A stretch of 34,359 nucleotides of DNA from CAWHOW01 sp050013795 (GTDB lineage Bacteria; Bacteroidota; Bacteroidia; Bacteroidales; CG2-30-32-10), in contig JBEKEO010000013.1 in assembly GCA_050013795.1 (NCBI GenBank), positions 1 through 34,359 of the forward strand, in the 5' to 3' direction. The translations under genes and the position numbers were made by a program. Positions within the stretch are counted from its first letter, which is position 1; the number at the start of each line of letters is the position of its first letter. Below the pieces are notes generated by a model that worked only from the letters and a program-made list of their open reading frames with translations, was not told the origin of the DNA and made no database searches. This document shows positions 22,645 through 31,215 of the stretch, in pieces.

Positions 22645-23595
22645 TTATGTAGTAATTGGATTGAATTTAAAATGCGTGCTGATGGACTCATAATTATGCA
22701 CCCTTCCGATAACATCGGCAAAAAGGTGGGCTGAGGAAAGTACGGTTATTTTGCTGCTTTCCTGCTTTAACGGAATGGTATCGCTAACAACTATTTCTTT
22801 AATAGCCGATTTTTCCAACCGTTCAAATGCCTTTCCTGAAAGTATGGCATGGGTGGCAATAGCCCTTACGCTGGCCGCTCCCTTTTCCATAAGCATGTCG
22901 GCGGCTTTGGTTATGGTGCCGGCTGTATCGATAATATCATCAACCAGTACAACGTCTTTATTCGTTACATCGCCTATCACGGTGAGTTTTTCCACCACAT
23001 TGGGTTTTGCCCTTTGCTTGTAACAAATTACCAGGTCGGAATTCATGAATTTAGCATAGGCGGCTGCCCTACGTGTTCCGCCTGTATCAGGAGATGACAT
23101 GGCAAGGTTGGGAAGATTAAGGTTCTTTAAATAAGGGACAAACATGGTAGAACCATACAGGTGGTCGACCGGAACATCAAAGAAACCCTGAATCTGGTCG
23201 GCATGAAGGTCCATCGTGATCACCCTGTCGATACCGGCAGCGCATAAAAGATTGGCAATAAGTTTTGAGCCTATCGGCACCCGTGGCTTGTCTTTCCTGT
23301 CCTGGCGCGCATATCCGAAATAGGGGATAACAGCCACTATGGTCTTGGCCGATGCTCTTTTAGCGGCATCTATCATCAGCAATAATTCAAATAAATTATC
23401 GGAAGGAGCAAATGTTGATTGAATAATGAACATTTCGCTGCCTCTAATGGTCTCCTCGAAAGAAGGTTGGAATTCCCCATCACTAAAAGTCGAAATATGG
23501 ATTTCGCTCAGTTTTTTACCAAAACAAGCAGCAATCTTTTCGGAAAGATAACGGGTTGCCCTGCCGGAAACTATATTTATTAAAGATGTGGACAT
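22645..23595 (-). CDS. prs: Ribose-phosphate pyrophosphokinase
   Basis: The 316-residue PRPP synthetase makes phosphoribosyl pyrophosphate from ribose-5-phosphate and ATP, feeding purine, pyrimidine, His and Trp synthesis. Motifs: FSDGEFQPSFEETIRG near residue 37, YFGYARQDRKDKPR near 96, ITMDLHADQIQGFFD near 127 and the PRPP loop DVVLVDDIIDTAGTI near 215. The length is normal. The ATG at 23595 follows a promoter candidate and a perfect 17-bp palindrome in the leader, hinting at repression. It heads the prs-rplY-pth cluster. Confidence 0.97.
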   Translation of the reverse strand: MSTSLINIVSGRATRYLSEKIAACFGKKLSEIHISTFSDGEFQPSFEETIRGSEMFIIQSTFAPSDNLFELLLMIDAAKRASAKTIVAVIPYFGYARQDRKDKPRVPIGSKLIANLLCAAGIDRVITMDLHADQIQGFFDVPVDHLYGSTMFVPYLKNLNLPNLAMSSPDTGGTRRAAAYAKFMNSDLVICYKQRAKPNVVEKLTVIGDVTNKDVVLVDDIIDTAGTITKAADMLMEKGAASVRAIATHAILSGKAFERLEKSAIKEIVVSDTIPLKQESSKITVLSSAHLFADVIGRVHNYESISTHFKFNPITT

Positions 23596-23611
23596 GATGG
23601 GGTTATTTATT

Positions 23612-23628
23612 TAGAACAAATTGTTCTA
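23612..23628. promoter_or_regulatory. 17-bp palindrome in the prs leader, operator candidate
   Basis: TAGAACAAATTGTTCTA is a perfect inverted repeat with 8-bp arms around one central base. It lies between the putative prs -7 element (23639-23646) and the ATG at 23595, just downstream of the expected transcription start. Confidence 0.5.
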
Positions 23629-23638
23629 TTTCAAGTCG

Positions 23639-23668
23639 CGAAATTACAGTTTTATTTTATTCGCCCAA
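23639..23668 (-). promoter_or_regulatory. Putative promoter of prs-rplY-pth
   Basis: On the minus strand, TTG (23668-23666), a 19-base spacer and TAATTTCG (23646-23639). The -7 differs at one base from TAnnTTTG. Confidence 0.5.
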
Positions 23669-23757
23669 AATATTTTCAATGAATAGTTTAAACCGTTTGT
23701 GTAAGTATGATGAAATTAAAAAAATAGGCCATTCATTCAAACGGCAGTTTAATATTT

Positions 23758-23787
23758 TTGTACATCAGAAAGGAATCTATACATTTG
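23758..23787 (+). promoter_or_regulatory. Promoter of tRNA-Leu(CAA)
   Basis: TTTTTG ending at 23760, a 19-base spacer and TACATTTG (23780-23787) match TTG-N19-TAnnTTTG. The tRNA begins about 20 bases downstream. Confidence 0.7.
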
Positions 23788-23807
23788 CAATCCCGATTCA
23801 GTAATAT

Positions 23808-23891
23808 GCCCGGGTGGCGGAATTGGTAGACGCGTTGGTCTCAAAAACCAATAAGAGCAATCTTGTGCGGGTTCGATTCCCGCCCCGGGTA
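23808..23891 (+). tRNA. tRNA-Leu (anticodon CAA)
   Basis: The 84-base class II tRNA has acceptor arm GCCCGGG paired with CCCGGGT (terminal G-U), anticodon stem TTGGT/ACCAA around loop CTCAAAA with anticodon CAA, a long variable arm, and T-arm GCGGG-TTCGATT-CCCGC. CCA is not encoded. It is preceded by a canonical promoter and lies between divergent prs and queA. Confidence 0.95.
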
Positions 23892-23901
23892 CAAAAGAAA
23901 A

Positions 23902-25092
23902 TTAATTATTAAGGAAAAGACAACAGTCCCCGTAACTTAAAAAGCGAAAATCATTGGCAAGGGCAAAGTTGTAAACTTCTTTCCATTTATCTCCTATCAT
24001 GGCCGCAATAAGCATAAGCAATGTGCTACGTGGTTGATGAAAGTTAGTAATAATACCTTTGGCAATTCTGAACTTGTATCCAGGTATTATCATCAGCTTG
24101 GTGCTACCGTTCAGGTATGAAGTGTTGTTTTTGTCTATTTCAGCAATTAGAACAGTAAGAGCGTTGGTAGCGGATATGTTCAAATCCTTCAATTTACCCG
24201 ATTCCCATTGTTCAAGAAAAACATTTGAAAGTTCATTTTGAATAGCTTTTACTCCCAGCCAGTAAAGGCTTTCAAGAGTTCGCAGACTGGTGGTTCCCAC
24301 AGGAATAACAGGCTTACCTGATTTAATTTGATTTATTAAATCTATAATTAAATGCCTGCTAACATTGAAACATTCTTCGTGTATCTCATGGTCAGTAATA
24401 TTTGCCACATTTACTGGTTTAAATGTTCCTGTGCCAACATGTAAGGTAACAAATTCATGTTTTATTCCTGCTTCTTTAATATCTTTAAATGTTTTTTCGG
24501 TAAAATGAAGTCCGGCAGTAGGGGCCGCTACTGAACCTTCATACTTAGCATATACTGTCTGGTAACGAGAAGAATCATATTCTTCCACCTCTCTATCAAT
24601 ATAGGGAGGAAGTGGTACTTTCCCAATGAGTTCAATAACTTCCGAAAAGCAAAAATGCCGTGGTTTCCATGAAAACTTAATAATAAAATTATCTTCTTCC
24701 TGTTTAATTTTCTCTGCAATTAAAGTAGTACCGTTCCATTCTATCTTCAATTGGCCAAATTTCCATCGTTTATTATTTCCAACTAGGCATTTCCATTCAC
24801 AGCTTTCTTTTTGCTGAAAAGCCGTTTGTAGTTCTTGCACAGCAGGTTCAAGGCAAAAGATTTCAATAAGCGAACCAGTATCTTTCTTGAACAATAATCT
24901 TGCATGTATCACCTTGCTGTTATTGAAAACCAGTAAACTTTGCGATGGAAGATATTTTGTGATATTATAGAAATTATTCTGTTTAATTGCGCCATCTTTA
25001 TATATAAGAAGCTTGGAATGATCGCGTAGGGCAAGTGGATACTGTGCTATTCTGTTGACAGGAAGGTTATAATTGAATTCTTCAGTATTCAA
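23902..25092 (-). CDS. queA: S-adenosylmethionine:tRNA ribosyltransferase-isomerase QueA
   Basis: QueA transfers and isomerises the ribosyl of AdoMet onto preQ1-tRNA to make epoxyqueuosine, in the cytosol. The 396-residue protein is at the long end of the family (about 350). Motifs: LLVFNNSKVIHARL near residue 53, GKVPLPPYIDRE near 168, RYQTVYAKYEGSVAAPTAGLHFT near 188, and TLHVGTGTFKPV. Extra length lies in the beta-rich middle (residues 90-160). The ATG at 25092 follows a -7 candidate TAATTTTG (minus strand, 25128-25121). The 3' end is ten bases after tRNA-Leu, convergent with it. Confidence 0.95.
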   Translation of the reverse strand: MNTEEFNYNLPVNRIAQYPLALRDHSKLLIYKDGAIKQNNFYNITKYLPSQSLLVFNNSKVIHARLLFKKDTGSLIEIFCLEPAVQELQTAFQQKESCEWKCLVGNNKRWKFGQLKIEWNGTTLIAEKIKQEEDNFIIKFSWKPRHFCFSEVIELIGKVPLPPYIDREVEEYDSSRYQTVYAKYEGSVAAPTAGLHFTEKTFKDIKEAGIKHEFVTLHVGTGTFKPVNVANITDHEIHEECFNVSRHLIIDLINQIKSGKPVIPVGTTSLRTLESLYWLGVKAIQNELSNVFLEQWESGKLKDLNISATNALTVLIAEIDKNNTSYLNGSTKLMIIPGYKFRIAKGIITNFHQPRSTLLMLIAAMIGDKWKEVYNFALANDFRFLSYGDCCLFLNN

Positions 25093-25120
25093 GGTGTGAT
25101 TGGTTTTCGGTGTTTGATGG

Positions 25121-25128
25121 CAAAATTA
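25121..25128 (-). promoter_or_regulatory. Putative -7 element for queA
   Basis: Minus-strand TAATTTTG matches TAnnTTTG and lies about 29 bases before the queA ATG. No clear TTG is seen upstream. Confidence 0.4.
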
Positions 25129-25239
25129 AGATTATCTTCCGAAATATGATTTTGCACTTCATTAGGAACAGGTCTTTTGCATGCTCGTTTGAAATGATAA
25201 GATGGATAAACTATGTAGACACGAATGATTTATTTTACT

Positions 25240-25247
25240 TATTTTTG
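25240..25247 (+). promoter_or_regulatory. Putative -7 element for pssA-purS
   Basis: TATTTTTG matches TAnnTTTG, 19 bases before the pssA ATG. An upstream TTG with normal spacing is not seen. Confidence 0.4.
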
Positions 25248-25266
25248 AATCCGTTAAGTATTAATA

Positions 25267-25977
25267 ATGAAAAAGCATATACCAAACTTTATAACATCAT
25301 TAAATCTTGTTTGCGGTTGTATTGGCATAGGTTTTCTATTCAGGAACAATATTCCTTATGCTGCATGGGCTATAGGATTTGCAGTCATCTTCGATTTTCT
25401 GGACGGACTGTTTGCGCGTTTATTAAATGTGAAATCTCAAATAGGAAAAGAACTTGATTCGCTTGCAGATATGGTAAGTTTTGGGGTATTGCCCGGATTC
25501 ATCATGTTTTCTTTATTAGAGAATTGTTTTAATGATGGAGAAGGCTGGACAATTTATGTACCATTTATTTCCTTTCTTATTCCTTTATTTTCAGCCTTAC
25601 GCCTTGCAAAATTCAATATTGACCACAAGCAGACAGAAAGCTTCACAGGGCTTCCGACACCTGCCAATGCAATATTTATAGGATCAATACCCCTGCTTAT
25701 TGCATATCCCTCGGAACGTATTCCTTTTATTAGCAGTATTTTTGCCAACCCCGGATTCCTGATTATGCAGGTATTCCTGCTCTCTTTTTTATTGGTTTCT
25801 CCTATTCCTTTATTTTCATTAAAATTCAAAGATCTGAACTGGTCAAAAAATTCATTTCAATATATTTTCCTGTTAATATCATTGATGTTGATTTTACTGT
25901 TTAATTATTCAGCATTACCTTTAATCATATTTATATATATCCTTTTATCAATCATTAAAATTCCTGCAAAAAAATGA
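25267..25977 (+). CDS. pssA: CDP-diacylglycerol--serine O-phosphatidyltransferase
   Basis: This membrane enzyme makes phosphatidylserine, the precursor of phosphatidylethanolamine. The 236-residue protein has about seven hydrophobic segments. The CDP-alcohol phosphotransferase motif is complete: FDFLDGLFARLLNVKSQIG followed by KELDSLADMVSFG, i.e. DG(x2)AR(x8)G(x3)D(x3)D. The N-terminus PNFITSLNLVCGCIGI is typical of the Bacillus-type PssA. The ATG at 25267 is used. Its stop overlaps purS as ATGA, so purS is coupled to it. Confidence 0.95.
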   Translation: MKKHIPNFITSLNLVCGCIGIGFLFRNNIPYAAWAIGFAVIFDFLDGLFARLLNVKSQIGKELDSLADMVSFGVLPGFIMFSLLENCFNDGEGWTIYVPFISFLIPLFSALRLAKFNIDHKQTESFTGLPTPANAIFIGSIPLLIAYPSERIPFISSIFANPGFLIMQVFLLSFLLVSPIPLFSLKFKDLNWSKNSFQYIFLLISLMLILLFNYSALPLIIFIYILLSIIKIPAKK

Positions 25978-26225
25978 AATTCCGCGCTGAAATTAATGTT
26001 ATGCCTTTAAAAGCATTGCTTGACCCGCAAGGAAAAGCAGTAACATCAAGTATGAAAAATATAGGTTTGCCAGAAATTACAAACGTTAGGATAGGCAAAC
26101 ACATTGGTCTTGAAATAGAGGCAAAAGATAAAAAACAAGCTAAGGAAAAAGTTGATTCTGCCTGCAAGAGACTGCTTGCTAACCTGATAATGGAAACTTA
26201 TGAATTCGAAGTTTTTGAAATGTGA
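25974..26225 (+). CDS. purS: Phosphoribosylformylglycinamidine synthase subunit PurS
   Basis: PurS is the small bridging subunit of FGAM synthase, joining PurL and PurQ in purine synthesis and aiding ammonia transfer. The 83-residue product has MKFRAEINVMPLKALLDPQGKAV and VRIGKHIGLEIEAKDKKQAKEKV, matching the family in length and motif. The ATG overlaps the pssA stop by four bases. It lies away from other pur genes in this window; purL and purQ are not seen. In organisms with PurS, PurL is of the small type (family knowledge). Confidence 0.94.
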   Translation: MKFRAEINVMPLKALLDPQGKAVTSSMKNIGLPEITNVRIGKHIGLEIEAKDKKQAKEKVDSACKRLLANLIMETYEFEVFEM

Positions 26226-26360
26226 TAGGTGAAAGGAATTGATACCCCTTTACATTGTTTTTCTGAAATCATAATGGTTTGAAAAACATTTCATTTTAAT
26301 TGACATTTTATCTTGGTATGCTATTTGATAGTAAACTCACAAATCAAAAACATACCCCCT

Positions 26361-27086
26361 ATGAAAAAAGCAACTTATTTCTTTATATTTATCTTCTTCA
26401 GCTATGCGGGGCATTCCAATAATCCGGTTAACGATACTTTATTATTATCTGAAAGCACAAGACCAATACGTTTTGCACGACCAGTTAATCCTAATGCTGA
26501 ATCTTTCACTCTCTCGGGTGGCGCAAGAGAATCTTATTTTACCGGACAAAATTTCCAGACGGCCTATGGTTTAAATGCCGAGTACTTTATCACCGGCAAC
26601 ATAAGTGTACGGGGAGGACTGATGTTCAGCCAGGATTATTTTAAGCTTACTCCTGCTCCTTTTATGTGGTATTTAGCCGACAGGATTTTCTCACCCTCAA
26701 ATTCCGAAAGTCATTCTGGCAATCATTTCGGTGGCGGAGGTTGTCATGGGGGTTCTGGTTTTCATGGTGGTGGTAAAGGATGTGGCCCGGCGGCTTTATA
26801 TATTTTGGCTTCTTTCATTATTTCCGATGGTTTCGCATACAATGTTCCTATTGAAAAGAACCTGCATTTTACTCCTTATTTCACTCCATGGGAACTGGTC
26901 TTCTCTAACCAGGATGGAAGCGTTGAAAATATCAGCGCCATAGGTGCCGGATTTAATTATTCGCCTAAAAAACATCTGGTATGTGAAGCCAGTGTTGAGT
27001 ACAACCGCACTTCCTTACTGGCTGATTCTAAGGAAGGATATAGCGCTAACATTTCATTAGGATATCAATTCTACAAAAAGCATTAA
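26361..27086 (+). CDS. Outer-membrane protein with Gly/His/Cys-rich segment
   Basis: The 241-residue protein starts at ATG 26361 with a signal peptide (FFIFIFFSYAGHS). An in-frame upstream start at 26313 lies before the signal and is rejected. The body has alternating beta strands (LSGGARESYFTGQNFQTAYGLNAEYF, ISVRGGLMFSQDYF) and ends in LGYQFYKKH, barrel-like. Residues about 113-145 form an unusual low-complexity loop with five or more Gly-His/Gly-Cys steps (SGNHFGGGGCHGGSGFHGG, KGCGP), which could bind metal ions. No family is recognised. It stands alone, convergent with lptB. Confidence 0.75.
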   Translation: MKKATYFFIFIFFSYAGHSNNPVNDTLLLSESTRPIRFARPVNPNAESFTLSGGARESYFTGQNFQTAYGLNAEYFITGNISVRGGLMFSQDYFKLTPAPFMWYLADRIFSPSNSESHSGNHFGGGGCHGGSGFHGGGKGCGPAALYILASFIISDGFAYNVPIEKNLHFTPYFTPWELVFSNQDGSVENISAIGAGFNYSPKKHLVCEASVEYNRTSLLADSKEGYSANISLGYQFYKKH

Positions 27087-27125
27087 TATCTTTTTATAAA
27101 AGATGTCAATCCGCTAACATTAAAC

Positions 27126-27851
27126 TTATTTCCTCAATTCAAAATTCTTACCAAGGTAAACACGGCGAACCTGCTCGTCGTTTGCAAGTTCTTCCGAAGT
27201 GCCAGCCTTTAATATTTTCCCTTCAAACATTAGATAAGCCCTGTCGGTAATGGAAAGTGTTTCATGTACATTGTGGTCGGTGATCAGGATTCCAATATTC
27301 TTCTCTTTCAGTTTTGCCACTATCGTTTGAATATCTTCAACAGCAATGGGATCAACTCCGGCAAAAGGTTCGTCAAGGAGTATAAAGCTTGGATCAACAG
27401 CTAAGGCGCGTGCTATTTCTGTTCTTCTTCTTTCGCCCCCCGATAAAGTAATTCCCTGATTTTTGCGGATATGCCGCAAGCCAAATTCATCAAGCAATGA
27501 TTCAACCTTGGCATTTTGTTCTTCTTTTGAAAGAGTAGTAAATTCAAGAACTATCTTCAGATTATCTTCAACGCTCAATTTACGGAATACGGAAGCCTCC
27601 TGTGCAAGATAGCCAATGCCTCTTTTCGCCCTTTTGTACATGGGTTCATCAGTTATTCTTACACCATCTAAATAGATATTGCCCATGTTTGGCTTTATCA
27701 AACCAACTATCATGTAAAACGAAGTAGTTTTACCTGCTCCGTTAGGGCCTAAGAGTCCGACAATCTCTCCTTGATTAAGCTCAATGCTTACATCATCTAC
27801 AACTATTCGTTGTTTGTATTTCTTTGAAATTCTATCCGCTCTCAGAATCAT
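27126..27851 (-). CDS. lptB: LptB-type LPS export ABC ATPase
   Basis: This cytosolic ATPase powers the LptB2FG complex that extracts lipopolysaccharide from the inner membrane. The 241-residue protein has Walker A GPNGAGKT near residue 36, Q-loop YLAQEASVFRKLSVEDNL, signature LSGGERRRTEIARAL near 138, Walker B FILLDEPFAGVDP and H-loop ITDHNVHE, wording typical of LptB. It lies 15 bases after the DUF5686 outer-membrane protein gene on the same strand, suggesting cotranscription with an envelope protein. Presence of LptB supports a Gram-negative LPS-bearing cell. Confidence 0.95.
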   Translation of the reverse strand: MILRADRISKKYKQRIVVDDVSIELNQGEIVGLLGPNGAGKTTSFYMIVGLIKPNMGNIYLDGVRITDEPMYKRAKRGIGYLAQEASVFRKLSVEDNLKIVLEFTTLSKEEQNAKVESLLDEFGLRHIRKNQGITLSGGERRRTEIARALAVDPSFILLDEPFAGVDPIAVEDIQTIVAKLKEKNIGILITDHNVHETLSITDRAYLMFEGKILKAGTSEELANDEQVRRVYLGKNFELRK

Positions 27852-27866
27852 GTTTGTAATTTTTAA

Positions 27867-30347
27867 TCAGAAATAAGTCCTCAATGTAGCCATAATTCCA
27901 AACCTGGTTATATCGGGGTGATAAAGATATGATAATCTCCAAACAGCATGCACCTCCAGAATTTTAAATATATTTTCAACACCAACAGATGCTTCATAAT
28001 AAGGCTGTTTAAGCAGATATGAGAAAGAAGGAAGTTCCGCATATTGCATTGTTTTATTATTAAGTCCGCCAACTACAGCCCTTACAGAAGCCATTTCCCT
28101 CCATTTTAATTTCCGGAACAAAGGTACTTTATTAAAGAAGAACCCATTGAAATGATGAACATAAAACAGGCTGATATATTTATCGCTAACAAATTCATAA
28201 TAATTCATAAGGTTATAAGCGTAATCATCCCATATCCATGTTTCGTTTCCTTCGTGAAGTTTTAACAGCGGATATGGCACTTTGCCCCAGATCCTTCCGG
28301 CTTCAATAATATATTTCGACCAGCCAATTGAACCAACATTGAACCATTGCTCTATTTCAAGCTTAAGGCGTTGATAATTAAAATCACTGTTCAGGCATCC
28401 TTTTATCCCATAGGCATACTCCAGGTTCAATATGGGATATGTAGTACCAAGGCTCATCCTGTCGAATTGACCGTAAATAAATTTTTCATGAAAAGCAAAA
28501 CGTGTATTGAGGTTAACTTCGGAAGTTGTAATGGATGATTTCTGTTGCTGAACCCCGTTATCATTAACGGTGAATATAGTGTTGCCTATAGGGAACAATT
28601 GCCTGTGAACAAGGCTCAGTGAATTGGAAAACCCGTTAAACCATTCATTCTCATAAACACAATTGTATTGCCTATCCATGGAAAGCTTATTATACGGGTC
28701 TCTTTTAAGTACGGAAGCAAATATGTTATTATCAACAAAGGCATTCTGGTCCTCGCCAAGCTGTTCAATATCGTAACTGTAGTTAACGCTGAATGATTTG
28801 CGGGGATTTTTATTCAGCATATAAATAAAACCGCCACCGTATTTGTAAACTTCATCAGTGGTGCCATAAGCAACATGAGCATTAAGCATAAGTTTCTTAC
28901 TGAAAGCAGGACTGGTTCTTGCTCCAATGCAAAAGCGCATGCCTTCAGTGGTATTTTCGCTGAACATATTGAAATACGGACCTATTTCAATGTCCTTCCA
29001 TATATAGTACCCAAAAGCAAGAGTCTTCACTATAGTAACATAGATTTTAAACAGGGGAATCTTATTCAATGTATCCATCATTTTATATACTGATTTCTCA
29101 TTTTTCGATAAGGAATCATGGCGGGCGTCAGACCAGAAAGTATCACTCTTTTGCAGGGAATTATCATTAAACGAAATATTTGTTGGTTTACTGTAAAATT
29201 TATCTTCCAAGGGCTTGTTCAAGACAAAGTTCTTGTAAGTAGAGGTTTTTGTCCCGAAAAATCCCAAAACTTTTTTTGTCTTGTCAATAATATTAAAATC
29301 AACAATAAGTTTTTCCTTCACTGGCATCCATTGCGAAGAATCAACCTTATCAAACTCCTGCTGCGATACCATAGCATTCACATAATTGATATTGGCATCG
29401 TCGGCAGCGCGCATATCAATCTTTTTAATGGCGAAACTGGTGTCGGCAACCCAAAAATTGCCTGTAAAAGTAAGCTCCTGCTTACGGCGCGGCTTGAACA
29501 TTATTTTATAACACCATTTATTCCCGATATAAGCGCTGTCGGTAAGATAATACCTATAATAATCCAGTCCGAAATTAGCTATGGGGCTGATAAAATTCAT
29601 CTGAAAAATCATAATAAAATTCTTGTAAATATCAAAGCCCTGGTACAGATCGCCAAGAAACTGGGTAACACTTGCATTATCCACCCCCGAAATCTTAGAA
29701 GCCTTTATCACTTCCTTTTTTGATTTGGGCGATGACCTGTAATACACGTCTGATAAGATTTCCGAAAGCATGATAGGCAGGTAAGACTTGCCATTTACGG
29801 TGGAAGTATCAATATTTTTAAACACAAATCTGAAAGGATATAATGCCCATTTTTTTTGGATTCTTTTTGTAACATTATTAGCATCGAGTTCAACCTTACT
29901 GTAGGCTTCATATTGATATGCGTTAAGCTGCTCACCACTGTTTTTGGGCTTATTATCAATTATTTTCTGCAAAAGAACTTCGGCAGGATTAACGGTAGGC
30001 TTAATAACTACTTCGTTCAGGTTATATTTGTCGGGAAGTAACTGGTAATCTATGGTTTGAAACTTATGCAACACAATGGGTTTGATTGTAGTTGCATAAC
30101 CTATGTAAGAAGCTGTAAGCGAATCGGCTTTATCTTTAAATTCAATTGAATATTCACCATTGAAATCAGTGCGGGTGCCAATGGTAGTGCCTTTTATATA
30201 AATATTTACAAAAGGGATTGGCTTCTGCATGCTTGCATCAATAACTTTTCCCATTATTTTGGTTACTCCATTCTGCGAATGTGCATCAATAGCATAGATC
30301 AACAAAACTATTGCAGCTAATAATAAGGTATGAATGAAGTTTTTCAC
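27867..30347 (-). CDS. DUF5686 outer-membrane protein with carboxypeptidase-regulatory-like N-terminal domain
   Basis: The 826-residue protein has a signal peptide (LLLAAIVLLIYAIDAHSQ) and a CarboxypepD_reg-like domain at about residues 30-115 (KIMGKVIDASMQKPIPFVNIYIKGTTIGTRTDFNGEY). A long DUF5686 region follows, beginning EVLLQKIIDNKPKNSGEQLNAYQYEAYSKVE, then a C-terminal barrel of aromatic-rich strands. The final RFGIMATLRTYF ends in Phe as barrel proteins do. The N-terminal architecture is like that of SusC/TonB-linked proteins, but there is no TonB plug domain here. Function is unknown; it is cotranscribed with lptB, so a role in envelope biogenesis is plausible. Confidence 0.9.
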   Translation of the reverse strand: MKNFIHTLLLAAIVLLIYAIDAHSQNGVTKIMGKVIDASMQKPIPFVNIYIKGTTIGTRTDFNGEYSIEFKDKADSLTASYIGYATTIKPIVLHKFQTIDYQLLPDKYNLNEVVIKPTVNPAEVLLQKIIDNKPKNSGEQLNAYQYEAYSKVELDANNVTKRIQKKWALYPFRFVFKNIDTSTVNGKSYLPIMLSEILSDVYYRSSPKSKKEVIKASKISGVDNASVTQFLGDLYQGFDIYKNFIMIFQMNFISPIANFGLDYYRYYLTDSAYIGNKWCYKIMFKPRRKQELTFTGNFWVADTSFAIKKIDMRAADDANINYVNAMVSQQEFDKVDSSQWMPVKEKLIVDFNIIDKTKKVLGFFGTKTSTYKNFVLNKPLEDKFYSKPTNISFNDNSLQKSDTFWSDARHDSLSKNEKSVYKMMDTLNKIPLFKIYVTIVKTLAFGYYIWKDIEIGPYFNMFSENTTEGMRFCIGARTSPAFSKKLMLNAHVAYGTTDEVYKYGGGFIYMLNKNPRKSFSVNYSYDIEQLGEDQNAFVDNNIFASVLKRDPYNKLSMDRQYNCVYENEWFNGFSNSLSLVHRQLFPIGNTIFTVNDNGVQQQKSSITTSEVNLNTRFAFHEKFIYGQFDRMSLGTTYPILNLEYAYGIKGCLNSDFNYQRLKLEIEQWFNVGSIGWSKYIIEAGRIWGKVPYPLLKLHEGNETWIWDDYAYNLMNYYEFVSDKYISLFYVHHFNGFFFNKVPLFRKLKWREMASVRAVVGGLNNKTMQYAELPSFSYLLKQPYYEASVGVENIFKILEVHAVWRLSYLYHPDITRFGIMATLRTYF

Positions 30348-30366
30348 TTGAATGCTTTGCGGAAAG

Positions 30367-30374
30367 CAAATATA
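30367..30374 (-). promoter_or_regulatory. Putative -7 element for the DUF5686-lptB pair
   Basis: Minus-strand TATATTTG matches TAnnTTTG, 20 bases before the ATG at 30347. The terminator of the upstream gene lies immediately before it. Confidence 0.4.
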
Positions 30375-30394
30375 TTAATATTTACATCATAAAT

Positions 30395-30428
30395 AAAAAG
30401 AGGTTGTCTTTTACGACAACCTCTTTTT
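30395..30428 (-). terminator. Hairpin terminator after the Spy-like gene
   Basis: A perfect 14-bp stem (30395-30408 with 30415-30428), loop of six bases, core GAGGTTGTC/GACAACCTC with A/T-rich flanks that give U tracts on both strands. Confidence 0.8.
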
Positions 30429-30456
30429 AAAAAGGAAATTACCCAATAAAATTATT

Positions 30457-30876
30457 CTAATCTTTGTTAATAGCCGGTTTATTATTGTTTCCTCTGTTAT
30501 TTTGTTTATTTTTCAAATAATCCTGCAATTTAACATACTGATCAGGAGTTACAATATTTTTCACTTGAGCACTTAATTTATCTATCCTTGCCTTCCTTGC
30601 AGAAGAAAGCTTTTCTTTATTGTCTTTGTTTGCTTCCTGGTCAGCATCTTTTTGCTTCTGAAATTCTGTGACGAAAGGAGTAATTTTTGAAACTTCATCT
30701 GAGGTGAGAGCAGCGGCTTTTGTCATTTCATCTACCATACTTGTAGTTCTTTGTTCAACAGTTTTCTTGGGTTGTTGCTGAGGTGATGTAGCATTCGATG
30801 TGTTTTGAGAATAGGATTTAGCAACAAATAACATTGTAAATGTTGCAATTACCAGAATTTTAAAATACTTTTTCAT
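30457..30876 (-). CDS. Small exported helical protein, Spy/CpxP-like
   Basis: The 139-residue product has a signal peptide (IATFTMLFVAKSYSQ). The rest is charged and helical: VEQRTTSMVDEMTKAAALTSDEVSKITPFVTEFQKQKDAD, then KLSSARKARIDKLSAQVKNIVTPDQYVKLQDYLKNK, i.e. two amphipathic helices like the LTxEQ-type folds of the Spy/CpxP and DUF4890-like groups in Bacteroidetes. It would be a periplasmic chaperone-like or stress-related protein, but that is inferred from pattern only. It has its own -7 element (TATATTTG, minus strand 30914-30921) and a strong terminator, so it is monocistronic. Confidence 0.75.
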   Translation of the reverse strand: MKKYFKILVIATFTMLFVAKSYSQNTSNATSPQQQPKKTVEQRTTSMVDEMTKAAALTSDEVSKITPFVTEFQKQKDADQEANKDNKEKLSSARKARIDKLSAQVKNIVTPDQYVKLQDYLKNKQNNRGNNNKPAINKD

Positions 30877-30913
30877 AGTATAAATGTTTAAATTAATATT
30901 AATTATCAGTTAG

Positions 30914-30921
30914 CAAATATA
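30914..30921 (-). promoter_or_regulatory. Putative -7 element for the Spy-like gene
   Basis: Minus-strand TATATTTG matches TAnnTTTG, about 38 bases before the ATG at 30876. No well-spaced TTG is seen. Confidence 0.4.
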
Positions 30922-31076
30922 CAATAAATTTTACAATATATTATATAAATTAAAAAAATATCAACATTTTCTTTTTTTGAAACTTAAAAGTGATAGAATG
31001 TTACATGAAAGTGTTGGTTTTGATTATAAAATATCCATATGGAATGAAAAAATATTTTTTGATATTATTTTTTCTT

Positions 31077-31084
31077 TATATTTG
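31077..31084 (+). promoter_or_regulatory. Putative -7 element for tRNA-Gly
   Basis: TATATTTG matches TAnnTTTG, 17 bases before the tRNA. A TTG at 31059-31061 is only 15 bases away, closer than the usual spacing. Confidence 0.45.
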
Positions 31085-31100
31085 CACTCTTGATTAACAA

Positions 31101-31173
<73 letters not shown>

Positions 31174-31182
31174 CTGGAAATT

Positions 31183-31207
31183 CCTCTCTTATATGGGAGG
31201 TTTTTTT
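31183..31207 (+). terminator. Terminator-like hairpin between two tRNA genes
   Basis: CCTCTC (31183-31188), six-base loop, GGGAGG (31195-31200), one T-G wobble, then seven T. It lies in the 42-base gap between tRNA-Gly and tRNA-Leu(UAA). Confidence 0.55.
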
Positions 31208-31215
31208 CTGATAAT

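Noticed and set aside
27088..27104. Small AT-only hairpin between the outer-membrane protein and lptB
   Set aside because: A 7-bp stem of mostly A/T with a three-base loop is too weak to call.
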